Positions 1 through 6,193 of a stretch of 7,682 nucleotides of DNA are shown here, piece by piece (the stretch's first letter is position 1; each line of letters opens with the position of its first letter). The translations under genes were made by a program, and so were the position numbers. The notes under the pieces are model-generated. The model was not told the origin of the DNA. It was given only the letters and a program-made list of their open reading frames with translations, and did not search any database. The stretch is from Sedimentisphaerales bacterium (GTDB lineage: Bacteria > Planctomycetota > Phycisphaerae > Sedimentisphaerales > Anaerobacaceae). The stretch covers positions 1 through 7,682 of the forward strand of contig DAOVMB010000097.1 of the NCBI GenBank assembly GCA_030630905.1, written 5' to 3'.

Positions 1-102
1 GCACGTGCTCTCCACCGATCAGCGAGTTTTGTTTTAGATTCCAGAAGCAGAATGCTACTTGCCGCAGATGGGGCCTGTCAAGCTTTTTCTGCGTCAAAAT
101 AC

Positions 103-131
103 TTGAATTACCCAACGATGCCCCTTACAAT
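103..131 (+). promoter_or_regulatory. Possible sigma70-like promoter before the amidotransferase-like gene
   Basis: TTGAAT (103-108) and TACAAT (126-131) are separated by exactly 17 nt. A start 7-8 nt downstream would fall at or just before the ATG at 139, giving a leaderless or nearly leaderless mRNA. That fits the lack of any ribosome binding site there. It overlaps the ATG at 118, so it argues for a start at 133 or 139. Hexamer matches like this also arise by chance. Confidence 0.3.
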
Positions 132-618
132 CATGCCCATGGTGGACTCTGTACTCTATTTAGGCGATACCAAACTGACCGCTGCCGCTGCCTATCTGGC
201 TGGCGTTATGTGCGCTTATAATATCGACTTCGACTATCTGCCTTCCGACGAGAAGTTCGTACCCTCACTTCTCTCCGGCGACTGCAGGGCTGTCATATTG
301 AGCGATTATCCTGCCCAAAATTTCTCTGCCGAGCAGCTCGATGCCCTCGTCGAAAAAGCCGCCGACGGGATGGGCCTGCTTATGATTGGCGGCTGGGAAT
401 CGTTCACCGGCTTCGGCGGCGACTATAACGATACCACCCTCAGCGAAGTCCTGCCCGTTGTCATGCAGGACCGCCCAAATGCTCTGACAAATCCTAATTC
501 GTCAGTCCCGCTATTGCCGCACCGATTATCGCCGCGTTCTCAACGCTCACAATATCCGTATAAATCCCCCGCTTCTTCTCAAGATATTCCATCAGGTAGT
601 ACTCCACCCTTGCCTTGA
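118..618 (+). CDS. Putative glutamine-amidotransferase-like protein, apparently 3'-truncated
   Basis: The N-terminal part resembles the putative glutamine amidotransferase family (DUF1355/ThuA-like, class I GATase fold). It has VLYLGD near the start, an AVILSDYPA strand, a GLLMIGGWESF nucleophile-elbow region with Trp where canonical GATases have Cys, and a following LSEVLPVVMQ. From memory, relatives run to about 250 residues and continue with a conserved C-terminal half. Here the similarity ends near base 485, and the last roughly 45 codons are antisense to the hexokinase 3' end, rich in Ser/Pro and unlike the family. The gene therefore looks cut off, by rearrangement or by a chimeric assembly. 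The frame is open to base 1. In-frame ATGs lie at 52, 118, 133 and 139, none with a good Shine-Dalgarno. The conserved part starts right after 139, so 118-139 is preferred. The function is unknown and the product may be non-functional. Confidence 0.55.
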   Translation: MPLTIMPMVDSVLYLGDTKLTAAAAYLAGVMCAYNIDFDYLPSDEKFVPSLLSGDCRAVILSDYPAQNFSAEQLDALVEKAADGMGLLMIGGWESFTGFGGDYNDTTLSEVLPVVMQDRPNALTNPNSSVPLLPHRLSPRSQRSQYPYKSPASSQDIPSGSTPPLP

Positions 619-1801
619 GCCCCTTGAGGTGATGAAACGTTGTCCCCTCGGCCACAATGCAGATCGGAAGACTTGGGTCCGTCCCCGCATCCGACTTTAT
701 CGCCATCGATGACAGATTGATTGCTGTCAGCTTCGCCGCCCGCTCGACTATCCTGTCAACCAGAATGTACATCGCGGCAACGTCCGCTTTCTCACCTGCC
801 GCGCTCACGTTCGCAAGGGGATTGTCCCCGTATGGATAGTTCATAAAATCATCCAGCTCTTTTGTCTGAAGTTCAGCAATCCCCTCCACTTGCCTGCGAA
901 GTCGGCCGGAGAACAATCCCTCCTCACAACCTTTTCGAATTGCCCTAAGCGATATAGGCCCGAGATATGCACCCGATATCATCTTCTCAAACTGGTGCAC
1001 ACTCGGATTCACTGTCGACTCGTCGAACGCAATATCAATGCTGCCCCGCTCGCAAAGCTCGAACCCGCCCGATTCACAGTTGATAATTTGACTCTTCGCC
1101 GGATCAAGCCCGCTCGTCTTCGTAATGTTGCTGTTCTTCTCCACATAGCAGCAGTTCGTCCCCGTTCCCAGAATGAGCCCTATATACCCCCCGAAATCCC
1201 TGTTGCTGGAACCCTTCCCCGCCAGAAGCGTCGCCACCGTATCGTTCAGTATCACTATTCGCCTGGCTGCTTTAACGCCCATCCCACGAAGTGCGAGATT
1301 CAGATTCTCGCCAACTATCTCACCCTCCACTGCCTTCGCCTTCACCTCCTTGCAGAGCAGTATCGCACGCCCGTCCTTGTTGGGGAAAATCTGGGTCGGA
1401 TACGAAAAGCAGAACCCGATGTTCTTGTCGTCTTCCACCATGTCCCTGATATAACTCGCCATCGTTTCGAAGAATTCGTCCTTGCCCACCTCCTGCTTCA
1501 CCCCCGGCATCACTTCCGACTTCAAACCCTCGATGATAGCCCGCTTCTGCACGTCAAACTTCACCCTCGCCGCACGAAAGTTCGTGCCGCCGGCATCGAT
1601 CGCAACCACCGACTCACCAACCGGAATCTCCCCGCCCGTTTCAATATACGTCGGTATCATCTGAAGCGTGCTCTCTTCTCCCTTCAGTCCCCGCTCCATG
1701 TCACCAAGAAAGACATTCACGTTTACCTCGATATCGATGTCTTCGAAGTCCATCTTGTGCTTCTTAAGAAAATCAACAACCTTGCGTTTAGTCTTGTCCA
1801 C
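494..1801 (-). CDS. Eukaryote-type hexokinase (ATP:hexose 6-phosphotransferase)
   Basis: Cytoplasmic enzyme that should phosphorylate glucose or related hexoses at C6 with ATP. It belongs to the actin-fold hexokinase family (Hexokinase_1/Hexokinase_2), not to bacterial Glk or ROK kinases. Numbered from the GTG start, visible motifs are: phosphate-1 loop DAGGTNFR (69-76), sugar-binding FSYPTQ (132-137), NDTVATLLAG (186-195) with the expected catalytic Asp187, phosphate-2/adenosine segment LGTGTNCCYVE (211-221), INCESGGF (240-247) with the sugar-contacting Glu243, FEKMISG (271-277), and a C-terminal VAEGTTF (383-389). At 435 residues it is close to single-domain eukaryotic hexokinases and appears complete at both ends. 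Two starts compete. GTG at 1801 has AGGAG 8 nt upstream. TTG at 1846 would add 15 residues and overlap the galE stop by 4 nt, with GAAGG 9 nt before it. The stronger site favours 1801. It is probably the last gene of the galE operon. Confidence 0.9.
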   Translation of the reverse strand: MDKTKRKVVDFLKKHKMDFEDIDIEVNVNVFLGDMERGLKGEESTLQMIPTYIETGGEIPVGESVVAIDAGGTNFRAARVKFDVQKRAIIEGLKSEVMPGVKQEVGKDEFFETMASYIRDMVEDDKNIGFCFSYPTQIFPNKDGRAILLCKEVKAKAVEGEIVGENLNLALRGMGVKAARRIVILNDTVATLLAGKGSSNRDFGGYIGLILGTGTNCCYVEKNSNITKTSGLDPAKSQIINCESGGFELCERGSIDIAFDESTVNPSVHQFEKMISGAYLGPISLRAIRKGCEEGLFSGRLRRQVEGIAELQTKELDDFMNYPYGDNPLANVSAAGEKADVAAMYILVDRIVERAAKLTAINLSSMAIKSDAGTDPSLPICIVAEGTTFHHLKGLKARVEYYLMEYLEKKRGIYTDIVSVENAAIIGAAIAGLTN

Positions 1802-1809
1802 CTGTGAAT

Positions 1810-1814
1810 CTCCT
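1810..1814 (-). promoter_or_regulatory. Ribosome binding site that favours the GTG start of hexokinase
   Basis: AGGAG on the minus strand lies 8 nt before the GTG at 1801, which is ideal spacing. It lies inside the N-terminal extension that would be read from the alternative TTG at 1846. Confidence 0.5.
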
Positions 1815-1842
1815 GTTAGTTTCCTTCGCTCATGCGCTTTAC

Positions 1843-2826
1843 TCAATCATCATAACCTTCTCGGTGCTCACTGTGCCATCGCCACGCCGTCTCCACAATC
1901 TTGTCCAATTTCCGACACTTCGGCTCCCACCCCAATTCTCTCTTTGCTTTCGTGGCGTCGGCGGTCAATCTTGGCGGATCGCCGGGGCGACGGCTAACTT
2001 GTGTTACTTTAAAATCCTTGCCTGAGACCTTCTTGACCGTTTCAATGACCTCTCTGACCGAATGACCTTTTTCGTTACCCAGGTTGCAGATCAGCTTACG
2101 GCCTTGATCCAGCCAATCCAATGCCAGCAGATGCGCCCTGCACAAATCGTCGATATGGATGTAGTCACGGATACAGGTTCCGTCGGGTGTATCGTAGTCG
2201 GTTCCGTAAATCTTGATATCACTGCGTTTTCCCATTGCCGCCTGGATGGTCAGCGGGATCAGATGGGATTCGGGCCGATGGTCCTCACCCAGGGTGGCAT
2301 TGTTGCCGGCGCCGCATGTGTTGAAATATCTCAGCGCCGCAAAAGCGAGCTTTCCCGCCTGACTTTGGTAGTAACACATCCTTTCGACCGCCAGTTTCGT
2401 TTGGCCGTAAGGGTTGATTGGCTCGGTTGGCGAATCCTCGGTAATGGGGACGTTTTTTGGCACGCCGTAAACGGCTGCCGTGCTGCTGAAAACAAATTTC
2501 TCCACGCCGACAGTTTCCATTGCCGAGAGCAGGTTTTCCGTACAGCAGAGATTATTGCGGTAAAATTTGAGTGGTTTCTGAACCGATTCACTGACCTCAA
2601 TAAAGGCGGCAAAGTGCATTACCGCTTCTATGTTGTATTTTTCAAGCGTCTTGACGAGCAGCCGGCCGTCTGCTAAATCACCTTCGACAAATTCCGCGTC
2701 TCCTATCGCCGATTTATGGCCTTTGCTGAGATTGTCAAAGACGACCGGTTCGTGTCCCTCCGCCGTCAATTTAGCCGTCATGTTGCTGCCGATGTATCCT
2801 GCTCCGCCACAAACCAGTACTCTCAT
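1843..2826 (-). CDS. galE: UDP-glucose 4-epimerase
   Basis: Interconverts UDP-glucose and UDP-galactose in the cytoplasm using tightly bound NAD (Leloir pathway and supply of UDP-galactose for glycan synthesis). It is an extended short-chain dehydrogenase with an N-terminal Rossmann fold: GGAGYIG (7-13) and Asp31 for the NAD adenosine ribose, then HFAA (71-74). The catalytic Ser/Thr segment is SSTAAVYG (114-121), and Tyr140 and Lys144 form the YxxxK pair in YGQTK. Substrate-domain motifs characteristic of GalE are also present: ALRYFNTCGA, GTDYDTPDGTCIRDYIH, NLGNEKGHSV and a RRPGDPPRL segment. The length of 327 residues is normal for the family. The ATG at 2826 has GGAG 8 nt upstream and overlaps the stop codon of the preceding lipoprotein gene as ATGA, which suggests translational coupling. 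The reading frame is intact. Confidence 0.96.
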   Translation of the reverse strand: MRVLVCGGAGYIGSNMTAKLTAEGHEPVVFDNLSKGHKSAIGDAEFVEGDLADGRLLVKTLEKYNIEAVMHFAAFIEVSESVQKPLKFYRNNLCCTENLLSAMETVGVEKFVFSSTAAVYGVPKNVPITEDSPTEPINPYGQTKLAVERMCYYQSQAGKLAFAALRYFNTCGAGNNATLGEDHRPESHLIPLTIQAAMGKRSDIKIYGTDYDTPDGTCIRDYIHIDDLCRAHLLALDWLDQGRKLICNLGNEKGHSVREVIETVKKVSGKDFKVTQVSRRPGDPPRLTADATKAKRELGWEPKCRKLDKIVETAWRWHSEHREGYDD

Positions 2827-3584
2827 GTTTGCTTCTCCGCCATTTGTAACTTGTGGCTCGTTCGCTGTATGATTCGTGTTTCAATCCGCTTCAATATCTC
2901 CGCCTCAAGTCGCGAGTCCCTGCCAAGGTCGATCCAGGCCATCTCTTTCTTCTGCTCGGGATTCAGTTTCAGTCTCTGCAATGATGGACTGCTTCTCGAG
3001 AACATCCCGTAGGCCCTGGCGCTGCTGCTGACCTGGCGCTCGGGCAGCGACAGCCTTTGGGCCTGCACTTCGCAGCCGATGCGTAGGACAGAGGTCAGAG
3101 AACAGATGTCAGAAGTCAGATTTCCGTCCCGCCACAGCAGATCTTCGACTTGGGCTCTTTCTTTTCTGTCTTCTGTCTTCTGTCTTCTGTCTTCTATCTT
3201 ATGGCTTATGTCTAATGTCACTGTCCTGCGGATGGTGTGAAGGTTTGCCGCAAGGGTATTGTCGGTTCCTACGTTGTCACTCCTCCAGAATTCGAAAAAT
3301 TGTGCTCCCGGCAGCGGTCTGGTTCGAATTAGGCCGCTGTCGACATCGGCTTTCTCGATCGTAAAGTACATCCCGGCCAGAACGTCCTCGGCGACCTCCA
3401 TCAAATCGCCCGTGCCGATGCCTTGATCGGCCCCGACATAAAGAGCGCTGTCCTGCATCATCACCCTGAGCGGAGCCGAAGTCTGCTGCGTACAACCTGC
3501 CGCCATGAGCGCGCAAATCATAAGTGCATACTTGCACAAGTGATATGTGCTCCTGTGTTCTTGTTTTTTTTCATTCTTCTGCAT
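2823..3584 (-). CDS. Lipoprotein of unknown function carrying two in-frame heptanucleotide arrays
   Basis: I do not recognise a named family. Residues 1-31 form a lipoprotein signal: a basic N-terminus, a hydrophobic stretch (ALMICALMAAG) and a lipobox Cys31. The mature protein should therefore be membrane-anchored. Residues 60-125 look like a folded alpha/beta domain (AEDVLAGMYFTIEKADVD, GLIRTRPLPGAQFFEFWRSD, HTIRRTVTLDI), which appears to resume after residue 170 (CEVQAQRLSLPERQV). Between these, residues 123-141 and 156-167 are encoded by 7-nt tandem repeats and read as low-complexity peptide (EDRRQKTEDRK). They look like an insertion in a loop. The C-terminal tail (about 200-253) is charged and probably helical. 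The ATG at 3584 lies 15 nt after the upstream stop and lacks a clear Shine-Dalgarno. A TTG at 3539, with AGGAG 10 nt upstream, would give a shorter and also plausible signal peptide. The stop overlaps the galE start. Confidence 0.75.
   Translation of the reverse strand: MQKNEKKQEHRSTYHLCKYALMICALMAAGCTQQTSAPLRVMMQDSALYVGADQGIGTGDLMEVAEDVLAGMYFTIEKADVDSGLIRTRPLPGAQFFEFWRSDNVGTDNTLAANLHTIRRTVTLDISHKIEDRRQKTEDRKERAQVEDLLWRDGNLTSDICSLTSVLRIGCEVQAQRLSLPERQVSSSARAYGMFSRSSPSLQRLKLNPEQKKEMAWIDLGRDSRLEAEILKRIETRIIQRTSHKLQMAEKQT
3085..3119. repeat. Heptanucleotide array A (5 units, consensus ANGTCAG)
   Basis: Five consecutive 7-nt units in strict register, consensus ANGTCAG on the plus strand. They lie inside the lipoprotein gene and encode its residues 156-167. 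Relative to array B the units run in the opposite orientation: the plus strand here reads like the minus strand there, shared core AGWCAGA. The two arrays could therefore pair. Confidence 0.85.
3162..3217. repeat. Heptanucleotide array B (8 units, consensus TCTTCTG)
   Basis: Eight consecutive 7-nt units. Three are identical (TCTTCTG) and the flanking ones diverge gradually (for example TCTTATG, TCTAATG), so the array is clean in the middle and decayed at its edges. Because 7 is not a multiple of 3, three units encode a 7-residue peptide period; on the minus strand this is the EDRRQKT segment of the lipoprotein (residues 123-141). The frame stays open across it. Confidence 0.9.
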
Positions 3585-3599
3585 TTGCTGTCTGTAAGC

Positions 3600-4901
3600 T
3601 TAGCCGACAATGGCGCTGATGTCAATGAGGTGCATTTGCCGGCCGTTTCCGGCGTGGGGCGAGTCAATCACGACGCTCCGACCGTCGGGACTGAACCGCG
3701 GGTGCGTGTCGCAGCGCCATTCGCCCTTATACTCCGGCGGCAGATAAAAATGCCCGAGCGGCACCGTTTTGCCGGTCGCTACGTTATAAAGATAGACGTT
3801 CTGATTTCGCTCTTTGTCCGGATAGGCATCGTTGAGAATCCACTTGCTGCCCGGCAGGTACGAGCAATGTCCGTCGCTGCGCATAGCTTTGTGACCGACA
3901 ACTTCAATCTTTTTGTTGCCGCCATCTTCAAACAGGTAGAACGCTCGACTATGCGATGGCTGTTCGGAAAATGCCAGAATGTGCCGAGAATCTCGCCAAA
4001 TAAAGTGCGACGTCAGGCCATTGTCATCCACAATGTGTACGTTGCCGCCGTCCTGTGCTGCGGTAAGCATCCGGGTCAAACGCCGACCATTTGGATACCG
4101 CCAGCGATGTAGAAAAATAAACCGAGAGCCGTCAGTATTGAATAATAGATGATTGAAGTAGTGCTTGACATCTTTGCCGTCTGCCGGCGGGCCGGGGATT
4201 TTACCGAACTGAGCAATGTCGGCGATGGAGATTATCATCTCCTGCCTGCCGGTCTCAAGGTCGAGCCGGAAGATGCCTGAGTCCTTCGGAGCCAACTCGT
4301 CTGCGTATGGATCCGGCGGGCCTGGATAGCCATAGCCGGGCCGCACATCCTGGACCCGCCGGAAATCCGGCGCCACGGCGGTCCGTCCATCGGGACTGAC
4401 AGTATAAATCGGATACGGCAGAGTTCGCTTTTTGCCGCTGTGAACATTAAGAATGTGGCATACGAACCGGCCGTCCTGCCGGTCATTCCAGATAATCTCG
4501 TCTTTCGAGCCGGGTCGCCACTGGAGCATACAGCCCTGTTGCCAGCACCAGGCGCTGCTTTGGCCGAGTTCTGTCCACCGGTCGCCGTTTTTCAGATCGA
4601 CCATCCCGATTTTAATGACGTCATCGGCTTTGGGGCTGCGATGCTCGAAGTCGACCTCCATCCCAAGCACATACCGGCCGGTCGGATCGAACTGCAGTTT
4701 ATCGTAGTAGCCGAACCAGTGGAATTTCGGCCCCTGTGTGATAGCCCTAACCGGGGGCAGGTTCTGCAATTTCGATTTCCGATTTTCGATTGTCGATTCG
4801 GTTGAGCCACCCAACACTGAGCCGACTAGGCCCGGCAATCCGAGCGAACCAATTGCTGTTCTTTGTATGAATTCTCGACGATTGAGTTTAATATTGTTCA
4901 T
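3600..4901 (-). CDS. Tat-exported beta-propeller (WD40-like/PD40) protein
   Basis: Predicted to be folded in the cytoplasm and exported by the Tat system. The N-terminus has the twin-arginine motif NRREFIQ (Arg8-Arg9) followed by a hydrophobic segment (AIGSLGLPGLVGSVLGG). The mature part, about 390 residues, shows repeated beta-propeller blade signatures: LQFDPTGRYVLG, LQWRPGSKDEIIW, YTVSPDGRTAVAPDF, LLFNTDGSRFIFLHRW, FIWRDSRHILAF, and HPRFSPDGRSVVIDSPH near the end, with strands such as IFRLDLETGRQ. This resembles TolB/WD40-like and oligogalacturonate-lyase-type propellers. A role in polysaccharide handling is possible, but I see no diagnostic active site. The start is the ATG at 4901, because it places the twin arginines correctly; a TTG at 4937 would only add a non-signal extension. 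Residues 34-45, just after the signal, are encoded by heptanucleotide array C. It is probably the first gene of the operon that continues to hexokinase. Confidence 0.8.
   Translation of the reverse strand: MNNIKLNRREFIQRTAIGSLGLPGLVGSVLGGSTESTIENRKSKLQNLPPVRAITQGPKFHWFGYYDKLQFDPTGRYVLGMEVDFEHRSPKADDVIKIGMVDLKNGDRWTELGQSSAWCWQQGCMLQWRPGSKDEIIWNDRQDGRFVCHILNVHSGKKRTLPYPIYTVSPDGRTAVAPDFRRVQDVRPGYGYPGPPDPYADELAPKDSGIFRLDLETGRQEMIISIADIAQFGKIPGPPADGKDVKHYFNHLLFNTDGSRFIFLHRWRYPNGRRLTRMLTAAQDGGNVHIVDDNGLTSHFIWRDSRHILAFSEQPSHSRAFYLFEDGGNKKIEVVGHKAMRSDGHCSYLPGSKWILNDAYPDKERNQNVYLYNVATGKTVPLGHFYLPPEYKGEWRCDTHPRFSPDGRSVVIDSPHAGNGRQMHLIDISAIVG
4767..4801. repeat. Heptanucleotide array C (5 units, consensus GATTTTC)
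   Basis: Five consecutive 7-nt units in register, consensus GATTTTC on the plus strand with variants such as GATTTCC and GATTGTC. On the minus strand they encode residues 34-45 (TESTIENRKSKL) of the exported propeller protein, directly after its Tat signal, where a linker change would be tolerated. The unit is of the same family as array D. Confidence 0.8.
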
Positions 4902-4909
4902 ATCGGGTA

Positions 4910-4937
4910 ATTTTACTGGTTGATACCTTGAATGCAA
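4910..4937 (-). promoter_or_regulatory. Candidate promoter of the propeller-lipoprotein-galE-hexokinase operon
   Basis: On the minus strand TTGCAT (4937-4932) and TAAAAT (4915-4910) are spaced by 16 nt. Transcription starting 7-9 nt downstream would begin at, or 2 nt before, the ATG at 4901, so the mRNA would be leaderless or nearly so. This agrees with the absence of a Shine-Dalgarno before that ATG. Confidence 0.4.
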
Positions 4938-5040
4938 GCACTAAATGCCCACTGGGATAGTATCGGGTCTCACCGGAGGGCCGGGGTAATACCGAATGTT
5001 GATACTGGATTGTAGGGAAAGGACGCTGGGCTAAGGTAAA

Positions 5041-5056
5041 AGTGATTGGAATCACT
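5041..5056. promoter_or_regulatory. Perfect inverted repeat in the divergent intergenic region (possible operator)
   Basis: AGTGATT-GG-AATCACT is a perfect 7-bp inverted repeat with a 2-nt centre, lying 114 nt before xerD and 140 nt before the divergent propeller gene. Its size and symmetry suit a dimeric regulator, and its centre overlaps a weak TTGGAA hexamer reading towards xerD. The rest of the 268-nt gap (4902-5169) shows only the propeller-gene promoter: no ORF of note, no RNA gene, and no convincing xerD promoter. One such palindrome per several kilobases is expected by chance. Confidence 0.3.
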
Positions 5057-5169
5057 AAGGATAGCCTGTTCTAATGCCGATGATATTAGTATCGCCGAGT
5101 GCGTTTGGCGAACAGGAAGTTATCGTTCGTGCCTCTTGTCATGGGTTTAAGAATTATGAGTAATTAGAA

Positions 5170-6108
5170 ATGCCTTCGACGCAGAGACAATCTGTTGGTG
5201 AAAAATTGCTGGCTTTACCCCTGGGGCAGGAGGTCAAAAATTTTCTTAATTATCTGACTGTCGAGGCCGGTCTGTCCGAGAATACCGTTCTGGCCTACGG
5301 CCGGGACCTTAAGAGCTTTCTGGAACACTGTAAGTCCAGCAATATCAAGCACCTGCCGCAAATCAAGCCGACAATAATTCAGGACTATCTTCGAATCATT
5401 ACTCAGGGCCAAAAAGGCGAAAGTTCGATTAAGCGGGCGCTTGTGGCTATCAGGATGTTCCTGCGATACGCCAAGCTTATGGGTCTTGTCGAAGATGACT
5501 TTACGGCAATCCTCGAAAGCCCGAAAATCTGGCAGAGATTGCCCTGCATTTGCAGCAAGCAGCAGGTTGTAGATCTGATGAATGCTCCCAGTCCCGATGA
5601 GCCGTTCTATCTCCGCGACAAGGCGATGCTTGAATTGCTATATGCAACCGGAATACGGGCCAGTGAGCTTGCAGGCCTGAGGATTCCTGACCTAAATCTT
5701 GATATCGGCTACCTGCGATGCCTCGGCAAAGGCAACAGGGAGCGTGTTGTCCCGGTCGGCAAAGTTGCCATCGAAGCAACAGTTGAGTACCTGGCGAAGC
5801 TCCGGCCGGGGCTGGCCAAACCTTTTAGTGACAATTTCCTGCTGCTTTCCCGAACAGGCCGGCCTATGGGTCGTATTGAAGTATGGAGATTGGTAAAGAA
5901 ATACGCGATGCGGGCAGGTATGCCCAGAAATCTGACCGCGCATACACTAAGGCACTGCTTCGCAACGCATCTTCTGACAGGAGGAGCGGATCTGCGAAGC
6001 GTCCAGGAGATGCTCGGACACGTGGATATCGCGACGACGCAGATTTATACACACGTTGATCAGAAAAGGCTTAGAGAGATTCATAGAAATTTCCACCCAA
6101 GGCCATAG
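5170..6108 (+). CDS. xerD: Site-specific tyrosine recombinase, XerD-type
   Basis: Predicted to act with a XerC partner at a dif site to resolve chromosome dimers at division. It has an N-terminal SAM-like core-binding domain (about 20-105, with NYLTVEAGLSENTVLAYGRDL) and a C-terminal catalytic domain. All expected residues are present: Arg163 in ATGIRASELAGL, Lys187 in LGKGNRERVVPVG, His258 and Arg261 in HTLRHCFATHLL, His284 in LGHVDIATTQ, and the nucleophile Tyr293 in IYTHV, nine residues after His284. The length of 312 residues and the ending FHPRP match XerD rather than phage integrases, which are usually longer and more divergent. A stop codon 9-12 nt upstream rules out an earlier start, and the ATG at 5170 has only a weak ribosome binding site. 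It is a single gene; no cassette, attachment site or partner integrase is visible, so a housekeeping role is more likely than a mobile one. Confidence 0.93.
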   Translation: MPSTQRQSVGEKLLALPLGQEVKNFLNYLTVEAGLSENTVLAYGRDLKSFLEHCKSSNIKHLPQIKPTIIQDYLRIITQGQKGESSIKRALVAIRMFLRYAKLMGLVEDDFTAILESPKIWQRLPCICSKQQVVDLMNAPSPDEPFYLRDKAMLELLYATGIRASELAGLRIPDLNLDIGYLRCLGKGNRERVVPVGKVAIEATVEYLAKLRPGLAKPFSDNFLLLSRTGRPMGRIEVWRLVKKYAMRAGMPRNLTAHTLRHCFATHLLTGGADLRSVQEMLGHVDIATTQIYTHVDQKRLREIHRNFHPRP

Positions 6109-6147
6109 GTAAATTCTCTATTTTCTTATTACTGATAATAAAATTGG

Positions 6148-6176
6148 TTGACTTAAAATGATTTCAGTATTATTAT
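6148..6176 (+). promoter_or_regulatory. Strong sigma70-like promoter of the HEAT lipoprotein gene
   Basis: TTGACT (6148-6153) and TATTAT (6171-6176) are separated by exactly 17 nt in an AT-rich stretch between xerD and the next gene. A start near 6183 would give a leader of about 95 nt that contains heptanucleotide array D. Confidence 0.6.
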
Positions 6177-6193
6177 ACCGGAACTAACGGACA

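Noticed and set aside
890..1807. Long plus-strand open frame opposite the hexokinase gene
   Set aside because: It is antisense to a gene with clear family motifs. Its translation is rich in His, Arg and Leu and has no recognisable domain, as expected for a shadow frame in fairly GC-rich DNA.
3085..3217. CRISPR array
   Set aside because: The units are 7 nt with no spacers and no cas genes nearby, so this is a tandem microsatellite-like array.
3423..4112. Plus-strand frame of 229 codons spanning the junction of the propeller and lipoprotein genes
   Set aside because: It is antisense to two supported genes, has no motif, and its start lies inside the lipoprotein coding sequence.
5170..6108. 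Integrase of a mobile element or integron
   Set aside because: Length, motif wording and the HPRP ending fit housekeeping XerD. No attachment repeats, cassette, tRNA target or other mobile genes are visible.
6085..6135. Possible intrinsic terminator after xerD
   Set aside because: Arms AGAAATTT/AAATTCT with a bulge and a T-rich but interrupted tail make only a weak, AT-rich hairpin that overlaps the coding end. Not convincing.
6109..6181. A dif-like XerC/XerD site next to xerD
   Set aside because: The AT-rich stretch has no paired 11-bp arms around a 6-8 nt centre matching dif. The TTGACT/TATTAT pair explains it better as a promoter.
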